A DNA stretch of 64,000 bases, taken from Pelagerythrobacter aerophilus (GTDB lineage: Bacteria > Pseudomonadota > Alphaproteobacteria > Sphingomonadales > Sphingomonadaceae). The notes under the pieces were generated by a model that did no database searches, was not told the origin of the DNA, and worked only from the letters and a program-made list of their open reading frames with translations. The stretch covers positions 356,501 to 420,500 of the forward strand of contig NZ_QXFK01000018.1 in assembly GCF_003581645.1 (NCBI RefSeq), read 5' to 3'. The translations under genes and the position numbers were made by a program. Positions 8,537 to 17,033 of the stretch are shown here, in pieces; the first letter of the stretch is position 1, and every line of letters starts with the position of its first letter.

Positions 8537-9723
8537 GACCGAGGTTCCCCGCCTTGCGCGGCAAGGATGCGCAGCACGTTGCCGCTCCACATCTTCTCGA
8601 TATCGGCATCGGAATAGCCCGCGGCTTCGAGCCGCTCGGTCACCTTGGGCAGCGCCGAGATATCCTCGATCCCTTCAAGGCCGCCACCACCGTCCCAGTC
8701 GGCGCCGAAGCAGATATGATCCACCCCGCCGACCTCGATCGCGCGCAGGACCATGGCCATGTAATCCTCGAAATCGGCGGCCCACATCGGCTCGGTCTTG
8801 TCGAGCTCGCGCCACTTGCGGGTCAGCTCGGCCTGTTCCTCGGGCGTCATCCCGCCGATCTGCTCGTACTGCCCGAACAACTCGGCGCGCGCCGGAGACA
8901 TGTTCATCTCCGACATGAAGATGGTCGAGATGCACATCGCACCGTCCTTGGCAGCGAGCTTGCGCAGCCGCTCCTCGTCGAGATTGCGCGGGTGATCGTA
9001 GGCCGAGCGCAGGCTCGAATGGGAAAGAATGATCGGGTATTTCGACAGCTCGAGAAGCTGATCGAACGTGGCATCGGAGGAATGGCTGGCATCGATGACC
9101 ATGCCGAGCCGGTTCATCTCCGCCACCCACTTCTTGCCGAGCGGGCTGAGGCCATTCCAGCGCGCTTCTCCGGTCGCGGAGTCCGCGAACTGGTTGGTCG
9201 CCGAATGCACCGGCCCCGCCATGCGCACGCCCTTGTCGTAGAACTCCTGCAGCAAGGAGAGATCTTCCCCCAGCGGGTAGCTGTTCTCGATCGACTTGAA
9301 CGCGATCAGCTTGCCCTCTTCGTTCAGTCGCCGGGCATCGGCAGCGGTCAGCGCCGGAGCGATCGCACCGCTGTTCTTCGCGATCGTGCGGTCAATCAGA
9401 TCGGACCGCTCGCGAGCGAAGGCCAGCGCATCGGCATAACCCTGCGGCGTGAGCGGTCCCTGCTCCGTGTAGATGACGAAGAACCCGCCATCGAGCGCGC
9501 CGTCCTTCATCCGCGGAATGTCGAGTTGGACGAGGTCGCCCGCCAGTTCGTGCGGGTCGGCGAAGCTCCAGCCCTCGCGCTCGAAATGCAGCGGCGTGTC
9601 GAGATGGGTGTCGAGGACCAGCATGTCCGCGTGAACCGACGCGGGCTCGGTCGCTTCCGGGTCCCCTCCGGCCGAGCAGGACGCGAGCGCCGTGGCGGCG
9701 AGCAGCAGAGCGGTCTTCTTCAT
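8533..9723 (-). CDS. Membrane dipeptidase (peptidase M19), lipoprotein
   Basis: A 396-residue renal-dipeptidase-like enzyme. The lipobox LASC places the lipidated Cys at residue 16, so it should be anchored in the cell envelope. Zinc ligands H40 and D42 (DTHLDT), a later His in DASHSS, another in LSHSSLRS, and the GADWDG loop are all present, so it looks active. M19 enzymes cleave dipeptides and tolerate a D-residue at the C-terminal position. It is the last gene of the minus-strand dgcN operon, overlapping the upstream serine hydrolase gene by ATGA. A peptide-processing role in D-amino-acid scavenging is inferred. Confidence 0.9.
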   Translation of the reverse strand: MKKTALLLAATALASCSAGGDPEATEPASVHADMLVLDTHLDTPLHFEREGWSFADPHELAGDLVQLDIPRMKDGALDGGFFVIYTEQGPLTPQGYADALAFARERSDLIDRTIAKNSGAIAPALTAADARRLNEEGKLIAFKSIENSYPLGEDLSLLQEFYDKGVRMAGPVHSATNQFADSATGEARWNGLSPLGKKWVAEMNRLGMVIDASHSSDATFDQLLELSKYPIILSHSSLRSAYDHPRNLDEERLRKLAAKDGAMCISTIFMSEMNMSPARAELFGQYEQIGGMTPEEQAELTRKWRELDKTEPMWAADFEDYMAMVLRAIEVGGVDHICFGADWDGGGGLEGIEDISALPKVTERLEAAGYSDADIEKMWSGNVLRILAAQGGEPRS

Positions 9724-11297
9724 TTCTTGTCCTCCACGGGCTTCAGATCGAGATCCTGATAGTCCCAGCTGAAGTCGGCGATAACGCTCACTGGCTTCAT
9801 CGTCACGCCGGTCACCTTGCCGTCGGCGTCGAGTGCGAAAGTGACATAGGCCGGTTCGATCGCCGGATCGTCGAATTCGGTGACGAAGCTGTCGTACTGC
9901 CAGTGCTTAAGGCGCCCGGCCATGTCCGGCGTGGTGGTGAAGTCGATTGTCAGCCCCTGAGGCGTCGTGCCGACCATCACGTCCCCGTACCAGGCATCAC
10001 GATACCGGCCGGCATAACGCGCGAGATCGAGCGAGGGGCCGACGTCCACCGGCGAGGCTTTCGCCTGCTCGAGGTATTCCTTGCCGCCCTGCAACCGCGC
10101 TTCGAACCAGTCCTGCCACTTCGTCGTCCAGTCGAAATCCGGCTGATCGAGATAGTGGTCGAGCAGGTCGTAGGTCAGGCCGAGGATCATCCCGCTGTCC
10201 TCGCTGTTCATCATGATCGCGAAGCCGACGTTGCGGTCGGGGATCATCACCACGCGGGTGATCGAACCGAACACGCCGCCGCTGTGCTGGACGATGCGAT
10301 GGCCGCGGTAGTCCTGCACCTGCCAGCCGAGCGCATAGGCCTGCTGGGTCGGCTGCGCGGGTTTGAGGCTGTCGGGCAGCTCGGTGATCTGCATAGGCGT
10401 CACCGGGCTCCACATCTCCCGCGCCTGCTTCTCGCTGAACAGCCGCCCGCCGCCCGGCAGCGCCCCGTGCGCGAGCTGGATCTTGAGCCAGGTCGCCATG
10501 TCCTCGGCACTGAGCGCCAGTCCGCCGGCGGGTGCGGCACTGCGGCCGAGCTCGTCGCGCTCGTCGAGCACCTGCTGCGGCCCGAGTCCGCGCAGAGCAC
10601 CCGAGAGGCGCGCGTGCGGCCACGAGCGGTTGGGCGTGCGGAACCGGTCCGCGCTGTCGCTGGTCGCGTTCTTCATCCCGCCCGCGCGCAGCACGCGGTC
10701 GCGCATGAAGACTTCCCAGGTCTGCCCGGTGACTTCCTCGATCAACTGCCCGGCCACGGCATAGAGGATGTTGTCGTAGGCGTAGGCGGAGCGGAAGCTC
10801 GTCTTCGGTTCGAGGAAAGCCACGCGCTCGACCGTCTCGCGGCGGGTGAGGCTGCTGCGCGGAACGAACAGCAGGTCCCCCTGCCCCAGCCCCAGGCCGC
10901 TGCGATGGACGAGCAGGTCGCGGATGGTGATCTCGCGCGTGACCCACGGGTCGTACATGCGGAACCAGGGCATGTGTTTGATGACCGGATCGTCCCACGC
11001 GATCTTGCCCTCGTCGACCAGGATCGCGAGCGCGGCGGCGGTCATCGCCTTGCCGGTGGAGCCGGTCTGGAACAGCGTTTCGGCATCGACCCGAGCGCGC
11101 TCGCCGAGCTTGCGCTCGCCCCAGCCGCGCGCGAGCGTGGTCTCCCCGTCCTCGACGATCGCAATCGAAACGCCGACGGCGCCGATCTCCTGCCGAAGCG
11201 CCTCGACGCTTTCGCCGATGTCCGCCGGCGGTTCGGCCAGCGCCGGCGGGGCGAAGAGCAGCAGGAACGAGAGGGCAAGCAGGCGGACGTGGTTCAT
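9720..11297 (-). CDS. Secreted serine hydrolase, S12/beta-lactamase family
   Basis: A 525-residue protein with a signal peptide (MNHVRLLALSFLLLFAPPALA). Its penicillin-binding fold carries the S80-T-G-K83 nucleophile motif, a YDN motif (AYAYDNILY) and HSG (QHSGGVFG). A C-terminal domain of about 150 residues resembles those of S12 esterases and D-aminopeptidases. The ATG at 11297 overlaps the previous stop as ATGA; the longer open frame upstream of it reads across the transporter gene and is not real. D-aminopeptidase, DD-peptidase and esterase are all possible. Context in the DgcN cluster favours acting on D-amino-acid peptides. Confidence 0.85.
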   Translation of the reverse strand: MNHVRLLALSFLLLFAPPALAEPPADIGESVEALRQEIGAVGVSIAIVEDGETTLARGWGERKLGERARVDAETLFQTGSTGKAMTAAALAILVDEGKIAWDDPVIKHMPWFRMYDPWVTREITIRDLLVHRSGLGLGQGDLLFVPRSSLTRRETVERVAFLEPKTSFRSAYAYDNILYAVAGQLIEEVTGQTWEVFMRDRVLRAGGMKNATSDSADRFRTPNRSWPHARLSGALRGLGPQQVLDERDELGRSAAPAGGLALSAEDMATWLKIQLAHGALPGGGRLFSEKQAREMWSPVTPMQITELPDSLKPAQPTQQAYALGWQVQDYRGHRIVQHSGGVFGSITRVVMIPDRNVGFAIMMNSEDSGMILGLTYDLLDHYLDQPDFDWTTKWQDWFEARLQGGKEYLEQAKASPVDVGPSLDLARYAGRYRDAWYGDVMVGTTPQGLTIDFTTTPDMAGRLKHWQYDSFVTEFDDPAIEPAYVTFALDADGKVTGVTMKPVSVIADFSWDYQDLDLKPVEDKK

Positions 11298-12433
11298 GAC
11301 GATACCTCCGGTCGGGGTTCGCGGCCTCCGCGCAGGAGGCGATAGGTGCCGATGCCGAGCAGCGGCACGACGAACACGGCGAGAAACAGCCAGGCGAGGA
11401 AGCGGTAGCCGCTGGCGATCAGGTCCACGAGGCCCACGCGGGCTGCGATGAACATGCACCCGGCAAGGATCGCGGCGCCGATCAGCGCGCGCAGCGCCGG
11501 GCCCGGTGCCGGGCGGCCGCGGGATTCCAGCGCGCCGGCGATACGCTCGTTGATCGCATGGATCGCGCCGACGCCGCTTTCGAGCAGCGCCGCGAAGATC
11601 ATCAGTTGGAAGAGGACCTGGAAGCCGGGCACGTCCATCTGGCGGAGCAGAAAGTCGGACGGCAGCGTCTCCTCGCCGATCGCGGGGTAGAAGGCCATCA
11701 TCGCGACGAAGAAGAGGATCGCGGGCAGCATCGTCAGCGGCCCGGCCACGACACCGGCGATCAGCGCGTCGCGGCGGCTGGTCAGGTGGCGCAGCACCGG
11801 CAGGATCACCACCGCGCCGACGATGTTGTAGCTGGCATAGGTAAGCCCGCCTGCCATCCAGTTGCCGGCCGGTGCCGGCGCGGCAGCGAAGCCCTGCTCG
11901 ATCCGGTCGCCGAAGCTCGTCAGGGCGAAGACGATGAACAGCGAGTAGACCGTGTAGATCAGCATCGAGGCGTATTTGAACAGGCGCTCGACCCCGGCGG
12001 TCCCGAAGGCGGTCGTCACCAGGATCGCCGCGGCGAGCAGGATCGATCCGGCCAGTTCGGGCCAACCGAACGTCGCCGCCCCGATCGCGCCTGCCGCGGC
12101 ACCGAACACGGCGAGGATCAGGACCACGAAGATCAGATAGGCAGCCTCGAACAGCACCCAGCCGGGGCCGAGCAGCCCCTTGAAGAAGCTGCGGTAGTCG
12201 TAGGCATTCATCGCCCGGGCGAGCGCGAACGTGAGCGCGGCAACCACGCTCCAGATCAGCGTCGCCATCAGCATTCCGGCGAGCCCGCCCCATGGGCCCG
12301 CGGGCACGAAATACTCGGCCAGTTCACGCCCGGTGGCGTAACCGCCGCCGATAATCACCGCCTTGAGCGCGAAGCCGGGCAGCAGGAAGCGCTGGAACCA
12401 GTTCCCCCCGCCGACCGCTTCGCCCGCGCTCAT
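11294..12433 (-). CDS. YkvI-like membrane transporter
   Basis: A 379-residue protein with about ten hydrophobic segments and the YkvI-type opening GGGYATGRELAEYF in its first helix. YkvI proteins (COG3949) are distant relatives of amino-acid/sodium symporters with no firmly established substrate. It lies between dgcN and the serine hydrolase, with ATGA overlaps on both sides, so it is made together with them. The simplest inference is import of a D-amino acid or a short peptide released in the periplasm. Confidence 0.75.
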   Translation of the reverse strand: MSAGEAVGGGNWFQRFLLPGFALKAVIIGGGYATGRELAEYFVPAGPWGGLAGMLMATLIWSVVAALTFALARAMNAYDYRSFFKGLLGPGWVLFEAAYLIFVVLILAVFGAAAGAIGAATFGWPELAGSILLAAAILVTTAFGTAGVERLFKYASMLIYTVYSLFIVFALTSFGDRIEQGFAAAPAPAGNWMAGGLTYASYNIVGAVVILPVLRHLTSRRDALIAGVVAGPLTMLPAILFFVAMMAFYPAIGEETLPSDFLLRQMDVPGFQVLFQLMIFAALLESGVGAIHAINERIAGALESRGRPAPGPALRALIGAAILAGCMFIAARVGLVDLIASGYRFLAWLFLAVFVVPLLGIGTYRLLRGGREPRPEVSS

Positions 12434-13470
12434 GCGAGGCAGCTGTCGACGAGTTCGGCGAAGGCGGTGCCCCCGCGGATCGGGTCGGCGACCGGGATAT
12501 TGAGCCGCTCGCGCTCCGCCGCCATCAGAGCCTCCGCCTCCTGCGCGCCAAAGCTGGAGGTGTTGAGGCTCACGCCGCCGCAGCGGATCGCCGGATTGGT
12601 GCGGCCGCCGAGACGGATCGTGAGGTCGACCACTTCCTCGACCGAGGGCAGAGCGAAGTCTTCCAACCCCAGGATCACCTTGCGCGTGGGATCATGGCAG
12701 ACGACGAACACGTCGGGCTGGCTGCCATGCAGCAGGCCCAGCGAGACCGCCGCATAGGCCGGGTTGAAGATCGAGCCCTGCCCCTCGATCACATCCCAAT
12801 GATCGGCAGGCGCGTCGGGGCTCAGGATCTCCGCCGCCCCCGCCTCGAAATCGGACACCACCGCATCCATCGGGATCCCGCCGCCGGCGATCATGATGCC
12901 GGTCTGGCCCGTGGCGCGGAAATCGGCGTCGAGGCCGCGCTCCACGAACGCGCGGTGCAGGGCGAGCGCGGTGTACTTCTTGCCCAGCGCGCAGTCGGTA
13001 CCGACGGTCAGCAGCCGCTTGCCGCTGCGCTTGCGCCCGGTACCGACCGGAATGCCGGGCGGCGGACTGCGCACGTCGATCAACCGCCGACCCGTGCGGC
13101 GCGCCGCGTCGGCCAAGGCGGGAATGCTGTCGAGCCGGACATGGAGGCCGCTCACGACGTCGAGCCCGGCCTCCATCGCCTCGACCAGGGCCGTGATCCA
13201 TCGTTCGCCGATCACTCCGCCCTGGTTGGCAACGCCGATCACCAGCGAGCGGGCGCCTGCCTCCCGCGCCTCGGCGGGGGTCATGCGCGGCAGCCCGGTC
13301 GATACCGCGCAGCCGTCCACCCCGAACTCGCCGACGCAGCGGTCGGCCGCCCAGTCGGCAAGGCCGAACGCAGTCTTGGCGAAACTCGGTTCCGTCGTAT
13401 CGCCGAGGAACAGCAGATAGGGTTGCGGCAACACTATGGCGTCGGCCAGCGCGCCGAGGGGGGCGTTCAT
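12430..13470 (-). CDS. dgcN: D-glutamate N-acetyltransferase DgcN (DUF1611)
   Basis: A 346-residue DUF1611 protein with an N-terminal Rossmann-like half and a C-terminal P-loop-like half (GTDCALGKKYTALAL, then ATGQTGIMIAGGGIPMDAV). DgcN acetylates the amino group of D-glutamate, and DgcA then epimerises N-acetyl-D-glutamate to the L-form. The ATG at 13470 (MNAPLGALAD) is chosen because GGAG lies 8 bases upstream; a start at 13506 would run into the receptor gene. The partner dgcA is at 17034. The pairing makes the D-Glu role much more likely, although other D-amino acids are not excluded. Confidence 0.85.
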   Translation of the reverse strand: MNAPLGALADAIVLPQPYLLFLGDTTEPSFAKTAFGLADWAADRCVGEFGVDGCAVSTGLPRMTPAEAREAGARSLVIGVANQGGVIGERWITALVEAMEAGLDVVSGLHVRLDSIPALADAARRTGRRLIDVRSPPPGIPVGTGRKRSGKRLLTVGTDCALGKKYTALALHRAFVERGLDADFRATGQTGIMIAGGGIPMDAVVSDFEAGAAEILSPDAPADHWDVIEGQGSIFNPAYAAVSLGLLHGSQPDVFVVCHDPTRKVILGLEDFALPSVEEVVDLTIRLGGRTNPAIRCGGVSLNTSSFGAQEAEALMAAERERLNIPVADPIRGGTAFAELVDSCLA

Positions 13471-13489
13471 TCCATTCACTCCGTGCCGC

Positions 13490-15802
13490 TCAGAAGTCCG
13501 CGCCAAGCGTAATGCCTACCGTTCGAGGTCGGATGGGCGATGCCAGCAACGATGTGCCGGGCCGTGCGCCAAACTGGGTGGCGCTCATCACGCCCAGCGT
13601 GTTGGTGACGTTCTTTGCATAAAGCGCCACCTCGACGTTGCCGAAGGTGACACCTGCGCGCAGATCGGCGGTCGCATAACCGTCGATTACGAGCCGCCGG
13701 CCGAACGTGGTGCGATAGTTGTCATCGAACCCGCCGGGCTGGTCGCTTATGAAGCGAACGCTCCCGCCGAGATAGGCCATTGCCGAGCCACCGACACTCC
13801 ATTCGTAGTCCGCCGATATATTGGCCGACCATTCCGGAGCATAAGGCAGCCGGTCACCCGCGTAGCCGCCATTGCCGGCCGGGAGGTCTTCATCGAGCTG
13901 CGCGTCGTTATAGGCGACATTCGCGACTATATCGAGGCCGCGCGTAGGGCGCAGCGTGGCCGTGACCTCGGCGCCCTTGCTGGTGGCGCTCTCGCCGTTG
14001 CCGTCGGCATTCACCGGCCCGATGGCCGTATCGTAGGTCACGAGGACCTGAATGTCGCGCCAGTCGAGGTAGTAGAACGACGCATCGATTCCGAAAGTCC
14101 GGTCCGGCGTCTCCGCGCGCACGCCTGCCTCGTAGCTGATCAGGGTGTCCGCGGAGTACTGAGAGGGAAAATCATCCCCCGCGCCCGGCGGGACGACATT
14201 GGGCCCACCGGGACGATACCCCTTCGCAACCCGCGCGTAGACCGTCGCATTTTCGCTGAGTTCGAAGCGTGGCGAAATCGACCAGGTGAAGACGTCTTCG
14301 GACGATTTTCCGCTGACGACTTCCGGGATCACCGTCGCGCCCGAAAGGAAGAGCAGCGAGCCGTCAAGCACCTGCCGCGTCCGCTGCTTGTTATGGCTGA
14401 AGCGGCCGCCTGCGGTGATGTCGAAACGCGGGGAGACATACCAGGTCACGCTCCCGAAACCGGCGTACTCCTTGTAGGTCGAATCCAGTTCTGCGCTCAG
14501 GAAGTTGGGGAACGTCACGGCTTCGCCGCCGGGTCCCGCCGGCAACGTCAGTTCGGGATCGATCGCCTGTCCGTCCGCGAGCGTGAACGGGAGGTAGCGC
14601 TGAAACAGACGCCCTTTCTCGTGGGTGTAGTAGCCGCCGAGCAGCCATTCGAAGCTGTCGCTGGTCGCCGATTGCAGTCGAACTTCCTGCGTGAACTTTT
14701 CCTGCCCCGCGAAGGCCGGGAAGGTGATGCCGAGAGGCCCGCTGTCGGGCGTGCCGTAGATCGCATCGGCCACGCCGGGAAGCTGGTAGGTTGCGTCGTA
14801 GACCTCGTGCTGGTCCAGCTCTCCGTAACTGGTCACGGAGGTGAGCGATACCGGCCCCAGATCCCATTCGACGGTGCCGTTGTAGAGCCGGTAGTCGACG
14901 TTGTTCTGCTCCGGATAATACTCCGCGCGGGTCAGCCGGCCGTCGGTGGAGGCGCCGGTCGTCGGGTCGATTTCCAGCGGCTCCAGCGTCACCGGATCCG
15001 CATCGTAACTCGCCCTGGAGTCCGAGCGGATGTTCTGAGCCAGCGCAGTCAGACGCACGGAGAGTGCATCGGTCGGCTCGAACAGCAGCGAAGCGCGCCC
15101 GCCGTAGCTGCGATAGCCGTTGGCGTCTTCGCGCGGAATGCCCACCGTGTCGATGAAGCCGCCGACGTCGCGGTAGTAGCCACTCGCACGCACCGCCAGA
15201 TTGTTCCCCAGCGGCAGGTTGATCACGCCGTTGGCGTTCCAGCCCATGTCGCCACCCTTCGTGGCTTCCACGCCGGCCCTTACGCGACCTTCCGTGATCC
15301 CGAGCTTCGGCGCGACGGTGACGAACTTCACGAGTCCGCCGAGCGAGTTTGCGCCGTAGAGCGTGCCCTGCGGCCCGCGCAGCACCTCCACGCGCTCGAT
15401 GTCGAAGGTGTCGATGTCGCCCGCGAGAACAGCGCCGTTGCTCTGCCCGGTGCTCGGTCCGAACGGCGTTTCGTCGATATATACCGCCGCCGTGGGGCTT
15501 GCGCCGCCGGTGTTGATGCCGCGCAGAATGATCCGGGTCTGGCCGGGGTTCGCCTGCTGCAGGCTGAGGCCGGGAACCAGCGCTGCGTAGTCGCTGAAAC
15601 TCGTCGCCTGCTGTTGCTCCAGGCTCTCGCCGCCGATGATCGATATCGACTGCGGAATTTCGTCGAGCGTCTGCACCCGCTTCTGCGCGGTGACGACGAT
15701 TTCGCCTTCGGTCGCGACTGCCGCGTTGTCCTCCTGCGCCTGCGCCGGCAACGCCGCTGCAAAGGCGAGCACACTTCCTGCGATCCAGAGATTCTGCTTC
15801 AT
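13490..15802 (-). CDS. TonB-dependent receptor of the DgcN cluster
   Basis: A 770-residue outer-membrane receptor. It has a signal peptide to about residue 22 (LPAQAQ), a TonB box-like EIVVTAQKR, a plug with IDTFDIERVEVLRGPQGTLY, and a barrel ending in Phe (GITLGADF). It starts 4 bases after the M19 dipeptidase stop and ends 19 bases before dgcN, so it belongs to the operon. Uptake of peptides or cell-wall fragments across the outer membrane is the likely role from context. The receptor itself does not reveal the ligand. Confidence 0.93.
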   Translation of the reverse strand: MKQNLWIAGSVLAFAAALPAQAQEDNAAVATEGEIVVTAQKRVQTLDEIPQSISIIGGESLEQQQATSFSDYAALVPGLSLQQANPGQTRIILRGINTGGASPTAAVYIDETPFGPSTGQSNGAVLAGDIDTFDIERVEVLRGPQGTLYGANSLGGLVKFVTVAPKLGITEGRVRAGVEATKGGDMGWNANGVINLPLGNNLAVRASGYYRDVGGFIDTVGIPREDANGYRSYGGRASLLFEPTDALSVRLTALAQNIRSDSRASYDADPVTLEPLEIDPTTGASTDGRLTRAEYYPEQNNVDYRLYNGTVEWDLGPVSLTSVTSYGELDQHEVYDATYQLPGVADAIYGTPDSGPLGITFPAFAGQEKFTQEVRLQSATSDSFEWLLGGYYTHEKGRLFQRYLPFTLADGQAIDPELTLPAGPGGEAVTFPNFLSAELDSTYKEYAGFGSVTWYVSPRFDITAGGRFSHNKQRTRQVLDGSLLFLSGATVIPEVVSGKSSEDVFTWSISPRFELSENATVYARVAKGYRPGGPNVVPPGAGDDFPSQYSADTLISYEAGVRAETPDRTFGIDASFYYLDWRDIQVLVTYDTAIGPVNADGNGESATSKGAEVTATLRPTRGLDIVANVAYNDAQLDEDLPAGNGGYAGDRLPYAPEWSANISADYEWSVGGSAMAYLGGSVRFISDQPGGFDDNYRTTFGRRLVIDGYATADLRAGVTFGNVEVALYAKNVTNTLGVMSATQFGARPGTSLLASPIRPRTVGITLGADF

Positions 15803-15806
15803 GGTC

Positions 15807-16949
15807 TCACCCCCACACTTGCCCGAGCAGCCGGCGGAAGTTGCCGCCCAGCACTGCCCGGATGTTGTCGTTGGAATAGCCGCGGCGGATCAGTTCCTCG
15901 GTCAGATCGAAGATCTTGCGAGGGTGATCGAAGCCGTCGATGTCGATCTTGTCGCGAAAGCCGTAGCTTCCCTTGTATCCTGCCTTCAGCGCCTCGTACT
16001 CTTCCGGCACCATGTCGTCGTAGCCGTGAAGATCGGCGTCGGAACCGATACCCACGTGCTCGATGCCGACCAGTTTCGCGACGTGATCGATATGATCGAC
16101 CATGTGGCCCACGTTCGTCGGATCAGTCTCCCGGATGAACATCCGCACCCCGGTGATGCCCATGACGCCGCCCTTGGCCGCGAGCGCCTTGATCGCCTCG
16201 TCGGTCTTGACCCGCGGATGATCGACCAGCGCGCGCGCATTGCTGTGCGTGATCGCGATCGGGCCCTTGGCAATGGCGATCGCGTCGAGCGTGGTTTGGT
16301 CGCCGCAGTGCGACACGTCGACCAGCATGTTCGCCTCTTCCATCGCGGCGATGATCGCCGCGCCGAAATCGCTAACCCCGCCGTCGACCCGTTCGGTGCT
16401 GCCCGACCCGATCCGGTTCTGGCTGTTGTAGGTGAGCTGCGCACACCGCAGGCCGAGGCTGCGGAAGCGCGCGACATCCTCCACCGTCTCGAACTGCTCG
16501 GCGTTCTGGATGCCCATGATGACCGCGCACTTGCCCTCGGCCTTGGCCCGGTCGAGATCCTCGACCCGGCCGGCGAGGGTGAAGACGTGATTGTTGCGGC
16601 CCACAAAGCCCTGCCACCCGGCAAGATATTCGAGCGCCTGCGCCTGTGCGTCGGGCCCGCCGATGCCGTAGGCGGCATGAAAACCGGTGATGCCGCTGGC
16701 ACGGAACTCCGCCGCCTCGGCATCGGTCAGCCGGTGCGCAACGTAGGCGGGATTCATCGTGATCTTGAGCGGCGCAAGCATGTCGATGACGAGCGTTTCG
16801 GCAACCAGATCGACCGCACGGCGCGAATAGGTCCGCCCCGGCGCGCCGGAGAAGGCGAACGCTCCCGTCGCGATCATCGGGGCCGTCATGGCCGCGCCGA
16901 CCACCCCTGCTATGACCGCGCGCCGCGTCGCTGGGAATGAACCCGCCAT
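15807..16949 (-). CDS. Tat-exported M19 dipeptidase homologue with altered metal site
   Basis: A 380-residue M19-family protein with a Tat-like signal (ATRRAVIAG at 7-15). The ATG at 16949 is preferred because GGAGG lies just before it; an ATG at 16964 sits upstream of that site. Later motifs are kept: IQNAEQF (bridging Glu), DVSHCGD, THSNARALVDHPR and GSDAD. The first zinc motif (DxHxD in active enzymes) is replaced by VIDMLAP at 54-60, so two metal ligands appear absent. It may have one metal, a different activity, or only bind peptides. It is the first gene of the operon, behind a good promoter. Confidence 0.85.
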   Translation of the reverse strand: MAGSFPATRRAVIAGVVGAAMTAPMIATGAFAFSGAPGRTYSRRAVDLVAETLVIDMLAPLKITMNPAYVAHRLTDAEAAEFRASGITGFHAAYGIGGPDAQAQALEYLAGWQGFVGRNNHVFTLAGRVEDLDRAKAEGKCAVIMGIQNAEQFETVEDVARFRSLGLRCAQLTYNSQNRIGSGSTERVDGGVSDFGAAIIAAMEEANMLVDVSHCGDQTTLDAIAIAKGPIAITHSNARALVDHPRVKTDEAIKALAAKGGVMGITGVRMFIRETDPTNVGHMVDHIDHVAKLVGIEHVGIGSDADLHGYDDMVPEEYEALKAGYKGSYGFRDKIDIDGFDHPRKIFDLTEELIRRGYSNDNIRAVLGGNFRRLLGQVWG

Positions 16950-16982
16950 TCCTTCCTCCCTCATCGATATCTCGTTTTCCGC

Positions 16983-17024
16983 ACTATTTGTCCTGATCAG
17001 AAAATTGTCAACCCATTCAGGACA
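16983..17024 (-). promoter_or_regulatory. Promoter and candidate operator of the M19-TonB receptor-dgcN operon
   Basis: On the minus strand TTGACA (17006-17011) is followed after 17 bases by AATAGT (16983-16988), giving a start about 27 bases before the dipeptidase gene. TGTCCTGA (16989-16996) and TCAGGACA (17017-17024) form a perfect 8-bp inverted repeat around the -35 box. Bases 16991-17011 match 20124-20144 upstream of the second unit at 19 of 21 positions. A common operator, probably for the XRE-cupin protein, is inferred. Confidence 0.65.
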
Positions 17025-17033
17025 TATTGCGGA

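Noticed and set aside
13436-16138. A 900-codon plus-strand open frame
   Set aside because: It is antisense to the TonB receptor and M19 genes, with the Arg/Gly/Val-rich composition expected of a shadow frame in GC-rich DNA.
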